From Parvibaculum sp. (lineage in GTDB: Bacteria; Pseudomonadota; Alphaproteobacteria; Parvibaculales; Parvibaculaceae), in NCBI RefSeq assembly GCF_030651915.1, contig NZ_JAUSBV010000010.1, forward strand, positions 62,001 to 126,000: 64,000 nucleotides of DNA. Direction: 5' to 3'. This document shows positions 56,239 through 64,000 of the stretch, piece by piece. The notes beneath the pieces were generated by a model that was given only the letters and a program-made list of their open reading frames with translations, made no database searches and had not been told where the DNA came from. A program made the translations under genes and the position numbers. Positions within the stretch are counted from its first letter, which is position 1. Every line of letters starts with the position of its first letter.

Positions 56239-58626
56239 CTAACGGACGGCTGAGCTCTCACCATCCTCAATGACTGGCGCCATGGCGGCGCTTCCTAGCG
56301 GCGGGGCGATTGGTGAGGGGACCAGCGAAGGCGAAGTTGATAGCGTTGCCGCGGGAGGTGGCAGCGGCACATTCGAGGGGCGCGGTGTCGGCGCGGGCGC
56401 ATTCATAGGCGTTCCGGTGTGGCGGCGTAAATCGTCGGCGATGCGCGCCGGCTGTGCTTCGTCGGTCAGGCGTCCGCGATATACTTCCAGATTTTCAATG
56501 ACGCGCTGGACGTAGTTGCGTGTTTCCGAGAAAGGGATCGTCTCAATCCAGTCGATGGGGTCGACCGCACTTGACCGTGGGTCACCGAACTGGTTGACCC
56601 ATTGGCGTACGCGCCCGCCGCCTGCGTTGTAGGCGGCGATGCTCATGATGTAGGAGCCGCCGAAGTCATTCTCGATGAGATCGCCGAGATGCGCGGCACC
56701 AAGTGTTGCGTTGTAGATGGGATCGGTCAGCCGGTCGGCGGAATAAGGAACACCGATCTGCCGGGCGACGATGCGTGCGGTACCTGGCATCAACTGCATC
56801 AAGCCGCGTGCACCGGCAGGGCTCAGAGCCTTCGGGTCGAATTCGCTTTCCTGGCGTGAGAGGCCATAGACCAAAGCCTTTTCGACAGGCGGACCTTTGT
56901 GGGTCCATTGTGGCATCAGTGTCGTCGGGTAAGCATGGTCAGGGAGGATGATGTTGCGCGAGGCAGCGGCCTTGGCGATGCGCAGCGACAGCTTCTGATC
57001 GCCGAAGCTCCGGGCGAGATCGGACAAGGCAGCCAGCTCCGCTGGATCGGTCAAGGTGTCGGCGAGGTGCAGCATGACCGTCCAGCGCGTACGCTCGCGA
57101 TCGAGATCCTGAAGAATGCGTGCGGCGCGCACGAGCTCGCGATTGTCGAAGCGCTGCTTGGATTCGGCGGTTCGAACCGGGTTTGCCGGCAGATTCAGTT
57201 TTCCGTCGCCGCCCTTGCCCGCGAGTGCTGCTGTCGCAAGCTGGCCGTAGAAGCTGACGGGGTAGCTTGCAGCCTGACGGTAATATCCAGTTGCCGCTTC
57301 CATGTTGCCGGCGGCGGAAGCGGCGCGACCGCTCCAGTAAAAGGCTCGTGCCTTGCTGATGGGGGTAGAGACCCCTTCGCCGAGCCGCTTGAAATGTGCA
57401 AGCGCAACATCGCTCTTGTTGAGAAACTGCAGGGCGATCCAGCCGGCCATGAATTCGCCTTCGGCAAACTCCACGCCTTCGGTCAGGCCGTGTGCTGCGC
57501 TGAGTTCGTAGGCCTGCTGATAGAGGCCGCCAGAAAGGGCTTTTCGCGCCAGAATCTTTCGCTCCACCCACCAGATGTCGGGGCGGATCATCTTGTGCGG
57601 TTCGGTTGGTGCCGTCAGCAACAGCGGAAGCGCGGTGTGGTCATTGCCGCGGCGGCGTTCGTAGCGCACTTGGTCATAGAGCAGGCCAGGATCGGTGCGC
57701 AAAATGGACGGCACACGCGAAAGCGCGGCGCTGGCCTGACTGGAACCCGCGCTCAACTGGATTCGTGCGTCTGTGAGCGCGCGCGCGTCCTGACCGACAA
57801 CGGCGGCAGCATTGCGGGCGTCTTCCGTGCGGTTTTCCCATAGCAGTCGGCTGAGACGTGCCTTCTGGGTCTCGGCGTCGAAATGGCTTCCATAGGAGGC
57901 CAGAATTTCCTTCTGGCGCGTTGCCGAGAAATCATGCTCGACCCAGCCACGCCGGATCCAGGATATGCCCTCGTTGGCCTTGCCGGTGTCGACCAGAGCC
58001 TTGCCGAAGCGGATCTTGCCTTCGCCAGTCACTGGCGGATTGGCCGAGAACCAACCCAGGACGTCGCTATTGGACATCGGATAGGCGAGGAGGGCATTTT
58101 CGGCACGGAGGGCCAGAACACCCAGACGAGGCCATTCGGGATTTTGTTCACGGAACGAAACAATTTCGGCAAATGTCGCGCCGCTACCCTCGGCGAGGAG
58201 GCGCGTCCAGAGAACCAGCTTGGCGGCTACAGGATCGGAAATGCGTGTCACGTGCCGTGTCGCGGCAATCCAGTTCGAACGGTCTGCCTCGGCAAAGGCA
58301 TCGCGCGCCGCGCTGAGATCGGCGGCACTCAGTTGGGACACGGTGCCGGTCGTGGTCGCGGCGACCCGGGTCGCGGACACAGCCGCGGCGGGCGGCGTTC
58401 CCGATGAAAGCCGCGGGGTGTCAGGACGCGGCATCGGGACCGCCGACGCGGTTGCGGCCGAGGCCGTCAGCGTCAGCCATCCGAAGACGATTACAGCACT
58501 CAGCATGTGCTTTTTAAGGTCGATTCCCGTGTCGTATGCCAAAGCGCGTTCCCAAAACTCCAGAGGCGCACGGATCGGTCGGAATACGCCTTTGCGGGAG
58601 GCATTTCCGGTCCGAGATTTCCGCAT
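56239..58626 (-). CDS. slt: soluble lytic murein transglycosylase
   Basis: A periplasmic enzyme that cleaves peptidoglycan with formation of 1,6-anhydro ends. A hydrophobic signal segment ([21 protein letters not shown]) is followed by a long superhelical domain of TPR-like helices and the C-terminal Slt domain with [20 protein letters not shown] (catalytic Glu) and MQLMPGTA. The tail is rich in Pro, Ala and Thr. The exact start is uncertain; ATG at 58506 would place the signal segment at the N-terminus. Confidence 0.92.
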   Translation of the reverse strand: MRKSRTGNASRKGVFRPIRAPLEFWERALAYDTGIDLKKHMLSAVIVFGWLTLTASAATASAVPMPRPDTPRLSSGTPPAAAVSATRVAATTTGTVSQLSAADLSAARDAFAEADRSNWIAATRHVTRISDPVAAKLVLWTRLLAEGSGATFAEIVSFREQNPEWPRLGVLALRAENALLAYPMSNSDVLGWFSANPPVTGEGKIRFGKALVDTGKANEGISWIRRGWVEHDFSATRQKEILASYGSHFDAETQKARLSRLLWENRTEDARNAAAVVGQDARALTDARIQLSAGSSQASAALSRVPSILRTDPGLLYDQVRYERRRGNDHTALPLLLTAPTEPHKMIRPDIWWVERKILARKALSGGLYQQAYELSAAHGLTEGVEFAEGEFMAGWIALQFLNKSDVALAHFKRLGEGVSTPISKARAFYWSGRAASAAGNMEAATGYYRQAASYPVSFYGQLATAALAGKGGDGKLNLPANPVRTAESKQRFDNRELVRAARILQDLDRERTRWTVMLHLADTLTDPAELAALSDLARSFGDQKLSLRIAKAAASRNIILPDHAYPTTLMPQWTHKGPPVEKALVYGLSRQESEFDPKALSPAGARGLMQLMPGTARIVARQIGVPYSADRLTDPIYNATLGAAHLGDLIENDFGGSYIMSIAAYNAGGGRVRQWVNQFGDPRSSAVDPIDWIETIPFSETRNYVQRVIENLEVYRGRLTDEAQPARIADDLRRHTGTPMNAPAPTPRPSNVPLPPPAATLSTSPSLVPSPIAPPLGSAAMAPVIEDGESSAVR

Positions 58627-58835
58627 CGGGACGTCCGGCGCGAGCCGCCTCTGCGCCCCTGATTATCCATGGTCGAGACTACCTATGTGCTAACGCTCCC
58701 GGCAATAGGCCACAAGCGCCGAAAAGGCCAGTTTTCTTGCCGCTGGCATCGCTTATGGGTATCTTGCGCGGCTTCGGGAAGAGCCGAAGGATTTACCGCC
58801 CAACAAGCCGTCCGGGCGGCAACGGAGCCAAAGCC

Positions 58836-59711
58836 ATGTTTAAGGGATCGTATGTCGCGCTCATAACGCCGTTTCGGGACGGCGCAGTGGACGAGGCTGC
58901 GTTCGTCAAACTGGTCGAATGGCAGATCGAGCAAGGCACACATGGGTTGGTTCCTTGCGGGACTACCGGCGAGTCCCCGACGCTGAGCCATGATGAGCAC
59001 AAGCAGGTGGTCGAATTGTGTGTCAAGACGGCCAGGGGGCGTGTGCCGGTGATTGCAGGCGCGGGGTCGAACAATACGCTTGAGGCGATCGAACTGACCC
59101 GATTTGCTCGAAAGGTTGGCGCCGACGCGGTCCTCAGTGTGACGGGCTACTACAATAAGCCCTCGCAGGACGGCATTTATGCCCACTTCAAGGCGATCAA
59201 CGATGCGGTCGATATTCCAATCGTGCTCTACAACATCCCCGGTCGGACCATCGTCGACATTAACCTTGAAACAATGACGCGGCTTTTCGAGTTGAAGAAT
59301 ATTGTCGGCGTCAAGGATGCGACGGCCAATCTGGCGCGTGTCAGCTTGCAGCGGCGGAAGATGGGCGCGGATTTCTGCCAGCTGTCGGGCGAGGATGCGA
59401 CGGCGCTGGGCTTCAATGCGCATGGTGGTGTCGGTTGTATTTCAGTGACCGCAAATATCGCGCCGTCGCTCTGTTCCCGGTTCCAGGAGGCGACGCTTGC
59501 CGGGGATTTTGGAAAGGCGCTCGAAATCCAGGACCGGCTAATGCCACTTCACGACGCGTTGTTTGTCGAGCCAAATCCGGCGCCTGTGAAGTATGCAGCG
59601 AGTCTTCTCGGCTTTTGCGCCAATGAGCTGCGCTTGCCGTTGACGCCGGCGACTGCCAGCGCCGAGCAGAGAGTCCGCGAGGCCATGCAGTCCGCCGGAC
59701 TGATCAACTGA
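58836..59711 (+). CDS. dapA: 4-hydroxy-tetrahydrodipicolinate synthase
   Basis: A 291-residue aldolase-fold enzyme that joins pyruvate and aspartate semialdehyde for lysine and diaminopimelate. It has CGTTGES, the tyrosine in VLYNIPGRT, and the Schiff-base lysine in VGVKDAT. The smpB gene follows 27 bp downstream, a usual alphaproteobacterial pair. The 209-bp gap to the divergent slt holds the promoter. Confidence 0.97.
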   Translation: MFKGSYVALITPFRDGAVDEAAFVKLVEWQIEQGTHGLVPCGTTGESPTLSHDEHKQVVELCVKTARGRVPVIAGAGSNNTLEAIELTRFARKVGADAVLSVTGYYNKPSQDGIYAHFKAINDAVDIPIVLYNIPGRTIVDINLETMTRLFELKNIVGVKDATANLARVSLQRRKMGADFCQLSGEDATALGFNAHGGVGCISVTANIAPSLCSRFQEATLAGDFGKALEIQDRLMPLHDALFVEPNPAPVKYAASLLGFCANELRLPLTPATASAEQRVREAMQSAGLIN

Positions 59712-59738
59712 GTCGGCCAGAAGAAAGTCCGGGGAGAC

Positions 59739-60236
59739 ATGTCCTCCAAGAGCGGTGGCGCCAAGAAGAAGGCCGGGGACGGTCGGAAGATCATTGCGGA
59801 TAACCGTAAGGCGCGCTTCAACTACAGTATTTCCGAAACATTCGAGGCTGGTATCGAGCTGAAAGGCTCGGAGGTCAAGTCGTTGCGTGCCGGACAAGGC
59901 AGCCTCAATGAAGCCTATGCACAGGCGACGAAGGGCGGAGAGATCGTGCTCGTCAACGCCTATATCCCGGTCTACCTGCAGGCAAACCAGTTCAATCACG
60001 AAACACGGCGACCGCGAAAGCTGCTGTTGCACAAGCGTGAAATCGAGAAGCTCACCAATGCGATGCAACGACAGGGCATGACGGTTGTGCCGTTGAAGAT
60101 GTACTTCAACGAACGCAACATGGTGAAGGTCGAAATTGGACTGGCGCAAGGCAAGAAGCTCGCCGACAAGCGCGAGACGCTCAAGGAACGCAGCTGGGAG
60201 CGCGACAAGGCAAGATTGTTGCGCGAAAAAGGTTAG
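59739..60236 (+). CDS. smpB: SsrA-binding protein SmpB
   Basis: A basic 165-residue protein that guides tmRNA to stalled ribosomes. It has [30 protein letters not shown] and the basic C-terminal tail [18 protein letters not shown]. Its stop (TAG) overlaps the stop (TAA) of the convergent glycosylase gene by three bases. Confidence 0.97.
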   Translation: MSSKSGGAKKKAGDGRKIIADNRKARFNYSISETFEAGIELKGSEVKSLRAGQGSLNEAYAQATKGGEIVLVNAYIPVYLQANQFNHETRRPRKLLLHKREIEKLTNAMQRQGMTVVPLKMYFNERNMVKVEIGLAQGKKLADKRETLKERSWERDKARLLREKG

Positions 60237-60877
60237 TCCAGAAATTTTCGAATGTCGGCAAAGACAGACCGAAACATCGCTTCGGTCAATCGACGCGTGT
60301 TGGTGTTGTACCGCGAGCAATGATAGCTGTCGAAAAGATGCAAGCCGCCACCTATGTCATGTGCCGCCCCGTGGTCGAAAGTGGCAGATGACCGTTTGAT
60401 GTCACGTGCCGACAGCACTGCGTCATGGGCGATCCGGCCGAGCGCAAGCACCGCCCCGAGGCGCGGCATTGCGGCCATGCGCGCGGTCAGGAAGCCAAGA
60501 CAAGTCCTCGCTTCGGCCGGCGTTGGCTTGTTCTGCGGCGGGACGCAGCGTATGGCATTGGTGATCATCGCATCGACGAGCTCAAGGCCGTCATCGGCCC
60601 GGGCTGCGTAGGTTCCTTTCGTGAACCCGAAATCCCGCAACGTTGCGTAGAGCAGATCGCCGGCATAGTCGCCGGTGAAGGGGCGGCCCGTGCGGTTTGC
60701 GCCCTGAACCCCTGGCGCGAGGCCGACAATCAACAGTCGTGCCGTCTCCTTGCCGAACGACGGTACCGGCGCATTGAACCAATCGGGATGCGCCGCTGCA
60801 TTGGCGCGGCGATAGGCAACAAGCCGAGGGCAGAGTTGACAGTCACGGGGGGCCTCCGCGGCATCCAATCTCGACAT
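60233..60877 (-). CDS. uracil-DNA glycosylase, family 5 (UdgB-like)
   Basis: A 214-residue iron-sulfur glycosylase. It has CQLCPRL at the N-terminus, FNAPVPSFG, the motif [22 protein letters not shown] that distinguishes family 5 from family 4, and the C-terminal DSYHCSRYN. It removes uracil and related damaged bases. The start at 60877 ([12 protein letters not shown]) is chosen from the family; a longer open frame runs into the NYN gene. Confidence 0.9.
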   Translation of the reverse strand: MSRLDAAEAPRDCQLCPRLVAYRRANAAAHPDWFNAPVPSFGKETARLLIVGLAPGVQGANRTGRPFTGDYAGDLLYATLRDFGFTKGTYAARADDGLELVDAMITNAIRCVPPQNKPTPAEARTCLGFLTARMAAMPRLGAVLALGRIAHDAVLSARDIKRSSATFDHGAAHDIGGGLHLFDSYHCSRYNTNTRRLTEAMFRSVFADIRKFLD

Positions 60878-60884
60878 GGGCGGC

Positions 60885-61505
60885 TCAGGCGCGGGTCGGC
60901 TGGTTGAGGTTTTCCTCGTCCTCGTCGTCATATTCGAAGTCAACATCGTTGCGCATGGCCGGCGCCGGTCGATCGGATGGGGCGCGTCCGATGGCGTCGC
61001 GCATCGTTTCCAGCTCAATGAACTGATCGGCCTGGCGGCGCAGTTCATCGGCGATCATTGGCGGTTGGCTGCGCATCGTAGAGACGACCGTAACGCGCTT
61101 GCCCCGGCGTTGGACTGCATCGACCAGGCGGCGAAAGTCGCCGTCGCCAGAAAAGAGGATCAGGTGATCAATCTTGTCAGCCAGTTCCAGCGCGTCGATT
61201 GCCAGTTCGATGTCCATATTGCCTTTGATGCGCCGGCGGCCGTCGGCGCCGGTGAACTCCTTGGCGGGTTTTGTCACGACCGAATAGCCGTTGTAATCGA
61301 GCCAGTCGATCAGCGGCCGGAGCGGCGAATATTCCTGATCTTCGAGCAGGGCTGTGTAGTAGAAAGCACGAATCAGCGTGCCTTTGGCGCGGAAGTAATC
61401 GAGCAGACGCTTGTAGTCGATGTCGAAATTCAGCCCGCGCGCCGCCGAATAAAGATTGGCGCCATCAATAAAAAGCGCCATGCGCTCATGTGCATAAAAA
61501 ATCAT
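60885..61505 (-). CDS. NYN domain (LabA/DUF88) protein
   Basis: A 206-residue PIN-like nuclease-fold protein. Acidic residues of the likely metal site are in ALFIDGANLY, KGNMDIELAIDA and LFSGDGDFRRL. The tail is acidic (EYDDEDEENL). Family members include RNA nucleases and the cyanobacterial LabA; the target is unknown. Seven bases separate it from the glycosylase gene, so they share a transcript. Confidence 0.92.
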   Translation of the reverse strand: MIFYAHERMALFIDGANLYSAARGLNFDIDYKRLLDYFRAKGTLIRAFYYTALLEDQEYSPLRPLIDWLDYNGYSVVTKPAKEFTGADGRRRIKGNMDIELAIDALELADKIDHLILFSGDGDFRRLVDAVQRRGKRVTVVSTMRSQPPMIADELRRQADQFIELETMRDAIGRAPSDRPAPAMRNDVDFEYDDEDEENLNQPTRA

Positions 61506-61649
61506 CGCGAAACTCCTGTGGAATCAAAATTTTTACGTTCAAAATTCGGCGATAGAATCGAATGGCAGATCGAAGCGGAACCAAAGCATTAAGGGAATAG
61601 GCTCCTTTCCGGCAAGTCTTTCTGCCGCACGTTCGCAAAGAATGGTCCC

Positions 61650-62234
61650 ATGAGTGGTTTGTCAGTCAGAGACATAGAACGGCGGTCGGCGGCGGCCACC
61701 GGCGTGTTTGTGGCGCTGGGTGGCAATCTGGCGACAGCCGCAGGTGGACCGCAACAGACGCTCGAGGCCGCGTTGTTGATGATGCCGGCCTTCGGCATCC
61801 GGGTCTGTAAATTGGCGCCAATCTACCAGACACCACCACTTTCAATTTATATACAGCAAAATTATGTAAATACTGTGATGGAGGTCGAGGCGGCGCTACC
61901 TCCAGCGGCGCTACTGGAGATTCTTCACCGGGTCGAAACATTGTTTGCAAGGGTCAGGCGGGACCGATGGGGGCCACGTACGCTAGATCTCGATTTGCTG
62001 GACTACCGCGGCCTGATCATGCCTGCCGTCGGCCGACGCGGCCCTGAGGCAGGCATCGGGCCGCTACCGCTGGCTTTGCCGCATCCGGGGCTTGCGGAGC
62101 GCGGCTTCGTGCTGCTGCCGCTCCGCGATATTGCGCCGGGTTGGCGTCACCCCGTAACAGGGGAGAGCGTTGAAACCTTGATCGCGCGGCTTCCGGCCGG
62201 GACGCTGCAGGGTATTGACCGGCTCGGCGGTTAA
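61650..62234 (+). CDS. folK: 2-amino-4-hydroxy-6-hydroxymethyldihydropteridine pyrophosphokinase
   Basis: A 194-residue enzyme of folate synthesis that pyrophosphorylates the hydroxymethyl pterin. GVFVALGGNLA opens the fold and RDRWGPRTLDLDLL is the HPPK signature. The stretch PLALPHPGLAERGFVLLPL is also typical. It is slightly longer than usual at the N-terminus; a start at a later codon is possible. The rpoZ gene follows after 106 bp. Confidence 0.95.
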   Translation: MSGLSVRDIERRSAAATGVFVALGGNLATAAGGPQQTLEAALLMMPAFGIRVCKLAPIYQTPPLSIYIQQNYVNTVMEVEAALPPAALLEILHRVETLFARVRRDRWGPRTLDLDLLDYRGLIMPAVGRRGPEAGIGPLPLALPHPGLAERGFVLLPLRDIAPGWRHPVTGESVETLIARLPAGTLQGIDRLGG

Positions 62235-62340
62235 ATTCACCACAGATTGAGTTCTAAATGCCTGTTCTTGCTTGCTTTCTGCTATTCTGCCCCCTACATA
62301 AAGGGCCAAATCAGGTTCCCGCCCATACTGGAGTTTTGCA

Positions 62341-62766
62341 ATGGCCCGCGTGACCGTTGAAGATTGCGTCGACAAGGTGCCCAATCGTTTCGAGCTCGTT
62401 TTGCTTTCGGGACATCGTGCGCGGGCCATGTCGGCCGGCGCGGAACTGACCGTCGATCGCGACAACGACAAGAATCCGGTGGTGGCGCTACGCGAAATTG
62501 CCGAGCGGACCATTCTGCCAGAAGACCTGCGCGAAGACCTTATCGGTAGCATGCAGAGCCGTGTGGAGACTGAAGAGCCGGAAGTCGAGAACATGCAGCT
62601 TCTGATTTCGGGCGAAGCGGCCGGTGAAGTCGCCGATACTTTCGGTGCCGCCGAGGGGTCGACCGACCGCATGAGCGAGGAAGAACTGCTGCGTGCGATC
62701 CAGAGCCAGATCGATTCGCCGCAGCAGAAATCGGCCGATGCGGACGACATGGACGGGGAAGACTGA
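62341..62766 (+). CDS. rpoZ: RNA polymerase omega subunit
   Basis: A protein of 141 residues; the first 70 are the omega fold ([28 protein letters not shown] given here only as its parts ARVTVEDCV and NRFELVLL), with [17 protein letters not shown]. The acidic C-terminal tail is longer than in E. coli, as normal in alphaproteobacteria. It assists assembly of the polymerase and responds to ppGpp. The Rsh gene lies immediately downstream, the usual order. Confidence 0.96.
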   Translation: MARVTVEDCVDKVPNRFELVLLSGHRARAMSAGAELTVDRDNDKNPVVALREIAERTILPEDLREDLIGSMQSRVETEEPEVENMQLLISGEAAGEVADTFGAAEGSTDRMSEEELLRAIQSQIDSPQQKSADADDMDGED

Positions 62767-62814
62767 GAGCGGGCGAGGAGGGTTTGGCCCCAGCGCAGAC
62801 GTCAATCGGTTTGA

Positions 62815-62850
62815 GCGCCGCCCGGCCGGAAGGTAAGGGGCGGCGCTTTT
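62815..62850 (+). terminator. intrinsic terminator behind rpoZ
   Basis: GCGCCGCC (62815-62822) pairs with GGCGGCGC (62839-62846), followed by TTTT. It lies 49 bases after the rpoZ stop and separates it from the Rsh gene, which would then need its own promoter. Confidence 0.85.
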
Positions 62851-62920
62851 CGTTTGTGATGTGTGTTTGCGGAATACGGCGTTAGGAAGTTTGCAAGGCG
62901 CGGCGCAGGAGAATCGATGA

Positions 62921-64000
62921 ATGTTGCGTCAGTATGAGCTCGTCGATCGCGTGCTCGGCTACGATCCGAAAGCGGACGAAGCCCTGATCAACCGTGCCTA
63001 TGTCTATGCCATGAAACAGCATGGCAGTCAGATGCGTGCCAGCGGCGACCCCTATTTTTCCCATCCGATCGAGGTTGCCGGGATACTGACGGAGTTGAAG
63101 CTCGACACCGCGACCATCGTGACGGCGTTGCTGCACGACACGATGGAAGACACCGGCTCGACAATGGACGAGCTGACAAAGCTGTTCGGGTCGCAGATTG
63201 CCGGTCTTGTCGATGGTGTAACCAAGCTGACGCGGCTTGAGCTCACCTCCGAACGGTCGAAACAGGCGGAAAATTTCCGCAAGTTCCTGCTTGCCATGTC
63301 GAACGACATTCGCGTGCTGTTGGTCAAACTTGCCGACCGGCTGCACAACATGCGGACGCTGCACTTTATCGACTCAACCGACAAGCGACAGCGGATCGCG
63401 CAGGAGACAATGGAAATCTATGCGCCTCTTGCCGGGCGCATGGGTATCCAGGAGATTCGTGAAGAGCTGGAAGATCTCGCATTCAAGGAGCTTAACCCGG
63501 AGGCCCGCGAGGCTCTGTTGAAGAGACTTAATGAGTTCCGCGAGGAAAGTGGCGATACAGTCAAAAAGATCGCCGATGAGATCAAGGCGAAGCTTGAGCA
63601 AGAGGGGCTTGCCGCGGAAGTGATCGGGCGCGAAAAGCGGCCTTACTCGATGTGGCGCAAGATGGAGCGCCGCGGCATTTCGCTGGAGCAGCTTTCCGAT
63701 ATCTTCGGCTTTCGGGTCGTCGTCGACGAGGTGCCGGATTGCTATCGCGCCATCGGTGTTCTGCATACGGCGTGGCCGATGGTTCCCGGCCGGTTCAAGG
63801 ATTACATCTCGACACCGAAAAACAACGGCTATCGCTCGATCCATACGACGATGATCGGCCCGCAAAAGAAGCGCGCCGAGGTTCAGGTCCGGACGCGCAA
63901 GATGCATGAGATCGCCGAATACGGTATCGCCGCGCATTGGCTCTACAAAGAAGGACCGGTAGACACCGAAGCATCCGGCGAGTTCGCAGCGACGTTTCGC
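62921..64000 (+). CDS. bifunctional (p)ppGpp synthetase/hydrolase Rsh, 5' part only
   Basis: The frame is open for 360 codons to the right edge, so the C-terminal TGS and ACT domains lie outside. The HD hydrolase site is intact (HDTMEDT, KLADRLHNMRTL) and the synthetase core has FGFRVVVDEVP and KNNGYRSIHT, so both activities are likely. AGGAG lies about nine bases ahead of the ATG at 62921. It makes and breaks the stringent-response alarmone; alphaproteobacteria usually have this single long enzyme. Confidence 0.95.
   Translation, partial: MLRQYELVDRVLGYDPKADEALINRAYVYAMKQHGSQMRASGDPYFSHPIEVAGILTELKLDTATIVTALLHDTMEDTGSTMDELTKLFGSQIAGLVDGVTKLTRLELTSERSKQAENFRKFLLAMSNDIRVLLVKLADRLHNMRTLHFIDSTDKRQRIAQETMEIYAPLAGRMGIQEIREELEDLAFKELNPEAREALLKRLNEFREESGDTVKKIADEIKAKLEQEGLAAEVIGREKRPYSMWRKMERRGISLEQLSDIFGFRVVVDEVPDCYRAIGVLHTAWPMVPGRFKDYISTPKNNGYRSIHTTMIGPQKKRAEVQVRTRKMHEIAEYGIAAHWLYKEGPVDTEASGEFAATFR

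Overview
The window reads as chromosomal DNA of a high-GC alphaproteobacterium, probably in or near the Hyphomicrobiales (Parvibaculum-like), though the genus cannot be fixed from sequence alone. Reasons: the divK-pleD pair, an RpoZ-Rsh neighbourhood, gatCAB, a PyrB followed by a dihydroorotase-like protein without its HxH metal site, a lysine/alanine-rich histone H1-like protein, and a Trp attenuator of the type known from rhizobia. All calls come from reading the sequence; no database search was run.

Layout. 1-0.55 kb: the start of a low-GC SIR2-like gene cut by the left edge, behind a ROK sugar kinase. 1.6-31.4 kb: mostly housekeeping genes (CapA-like phosphatase, HAD, divK-pleD, rpmG, MFS carrier, two Nudix hydrolases, desaturase, rnr-topA-dprA-plsY, pyrC'-pyrB, acyl-CoA dehydrogenase, ruvX, gatCAB, H1-like protein, a decayed and an intact glutathione transferase, tesB), ending in tRNA-Ser(GCU). 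31.7-48.3 kb: a tightly overlapping one-strand biosynthetic operon with visibly lower GC. Its order follows the aryl polyene genes apeC to apeR, with two extra genes inserted (a MIO-type aromatic ammonia lyase and a flavin halogenase-like oxidoreductase) and one fusion (ApeH adenylation domain with ApeI dehydratase). 48.3-53.5 kb: TRIC channel, DUF2459, metallo-beta-lactamase fold protein, a two-gene glycine betaine pathway (glycine/sarcosine and sarcosine/dimethylglycine methyltransferases), then a complete tryptophan attenuator placed before a methyltransferase gene instead of trpE. 53.6-64 kb: Na/Pi cotransporter, alpha/beta hydrolase, Slt, dapA, smpB, uracil-DNA glycosylase, NYN protein, folK, rpoZ and the start of the (p)ppGpp synthetase/hydrolase gene.

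How the genes work together. In the ape operon the ammonia lyase could supply an aryl acrylate starter, ApeH would load it on an ACP (ApeE/ApeF), ApeO/ApeC and ApeR would extend it, ApeQ, ApeI and ApeP would reduce and dehydrate, ApeK, ApeD and ApeJ would release and attach the polyene to a lipid, and ApeL, ApeM and ApeN would move it to the outer membrane. The flavin enzyme suggests halogenation or hydroxylation of the aryl head. Together with betaine synthesis this suggests a cell adapted to oxidative, light or salt stress.

The observations most worth a second look are the aryl polyene operon with its own ammonia lyase and halogenase-like enzyme, the orphan Trp attenuator, the perfect 24-bp duplication in the SAM-binding motif of the next gene, and the SIR2-like fragment at the left edge.
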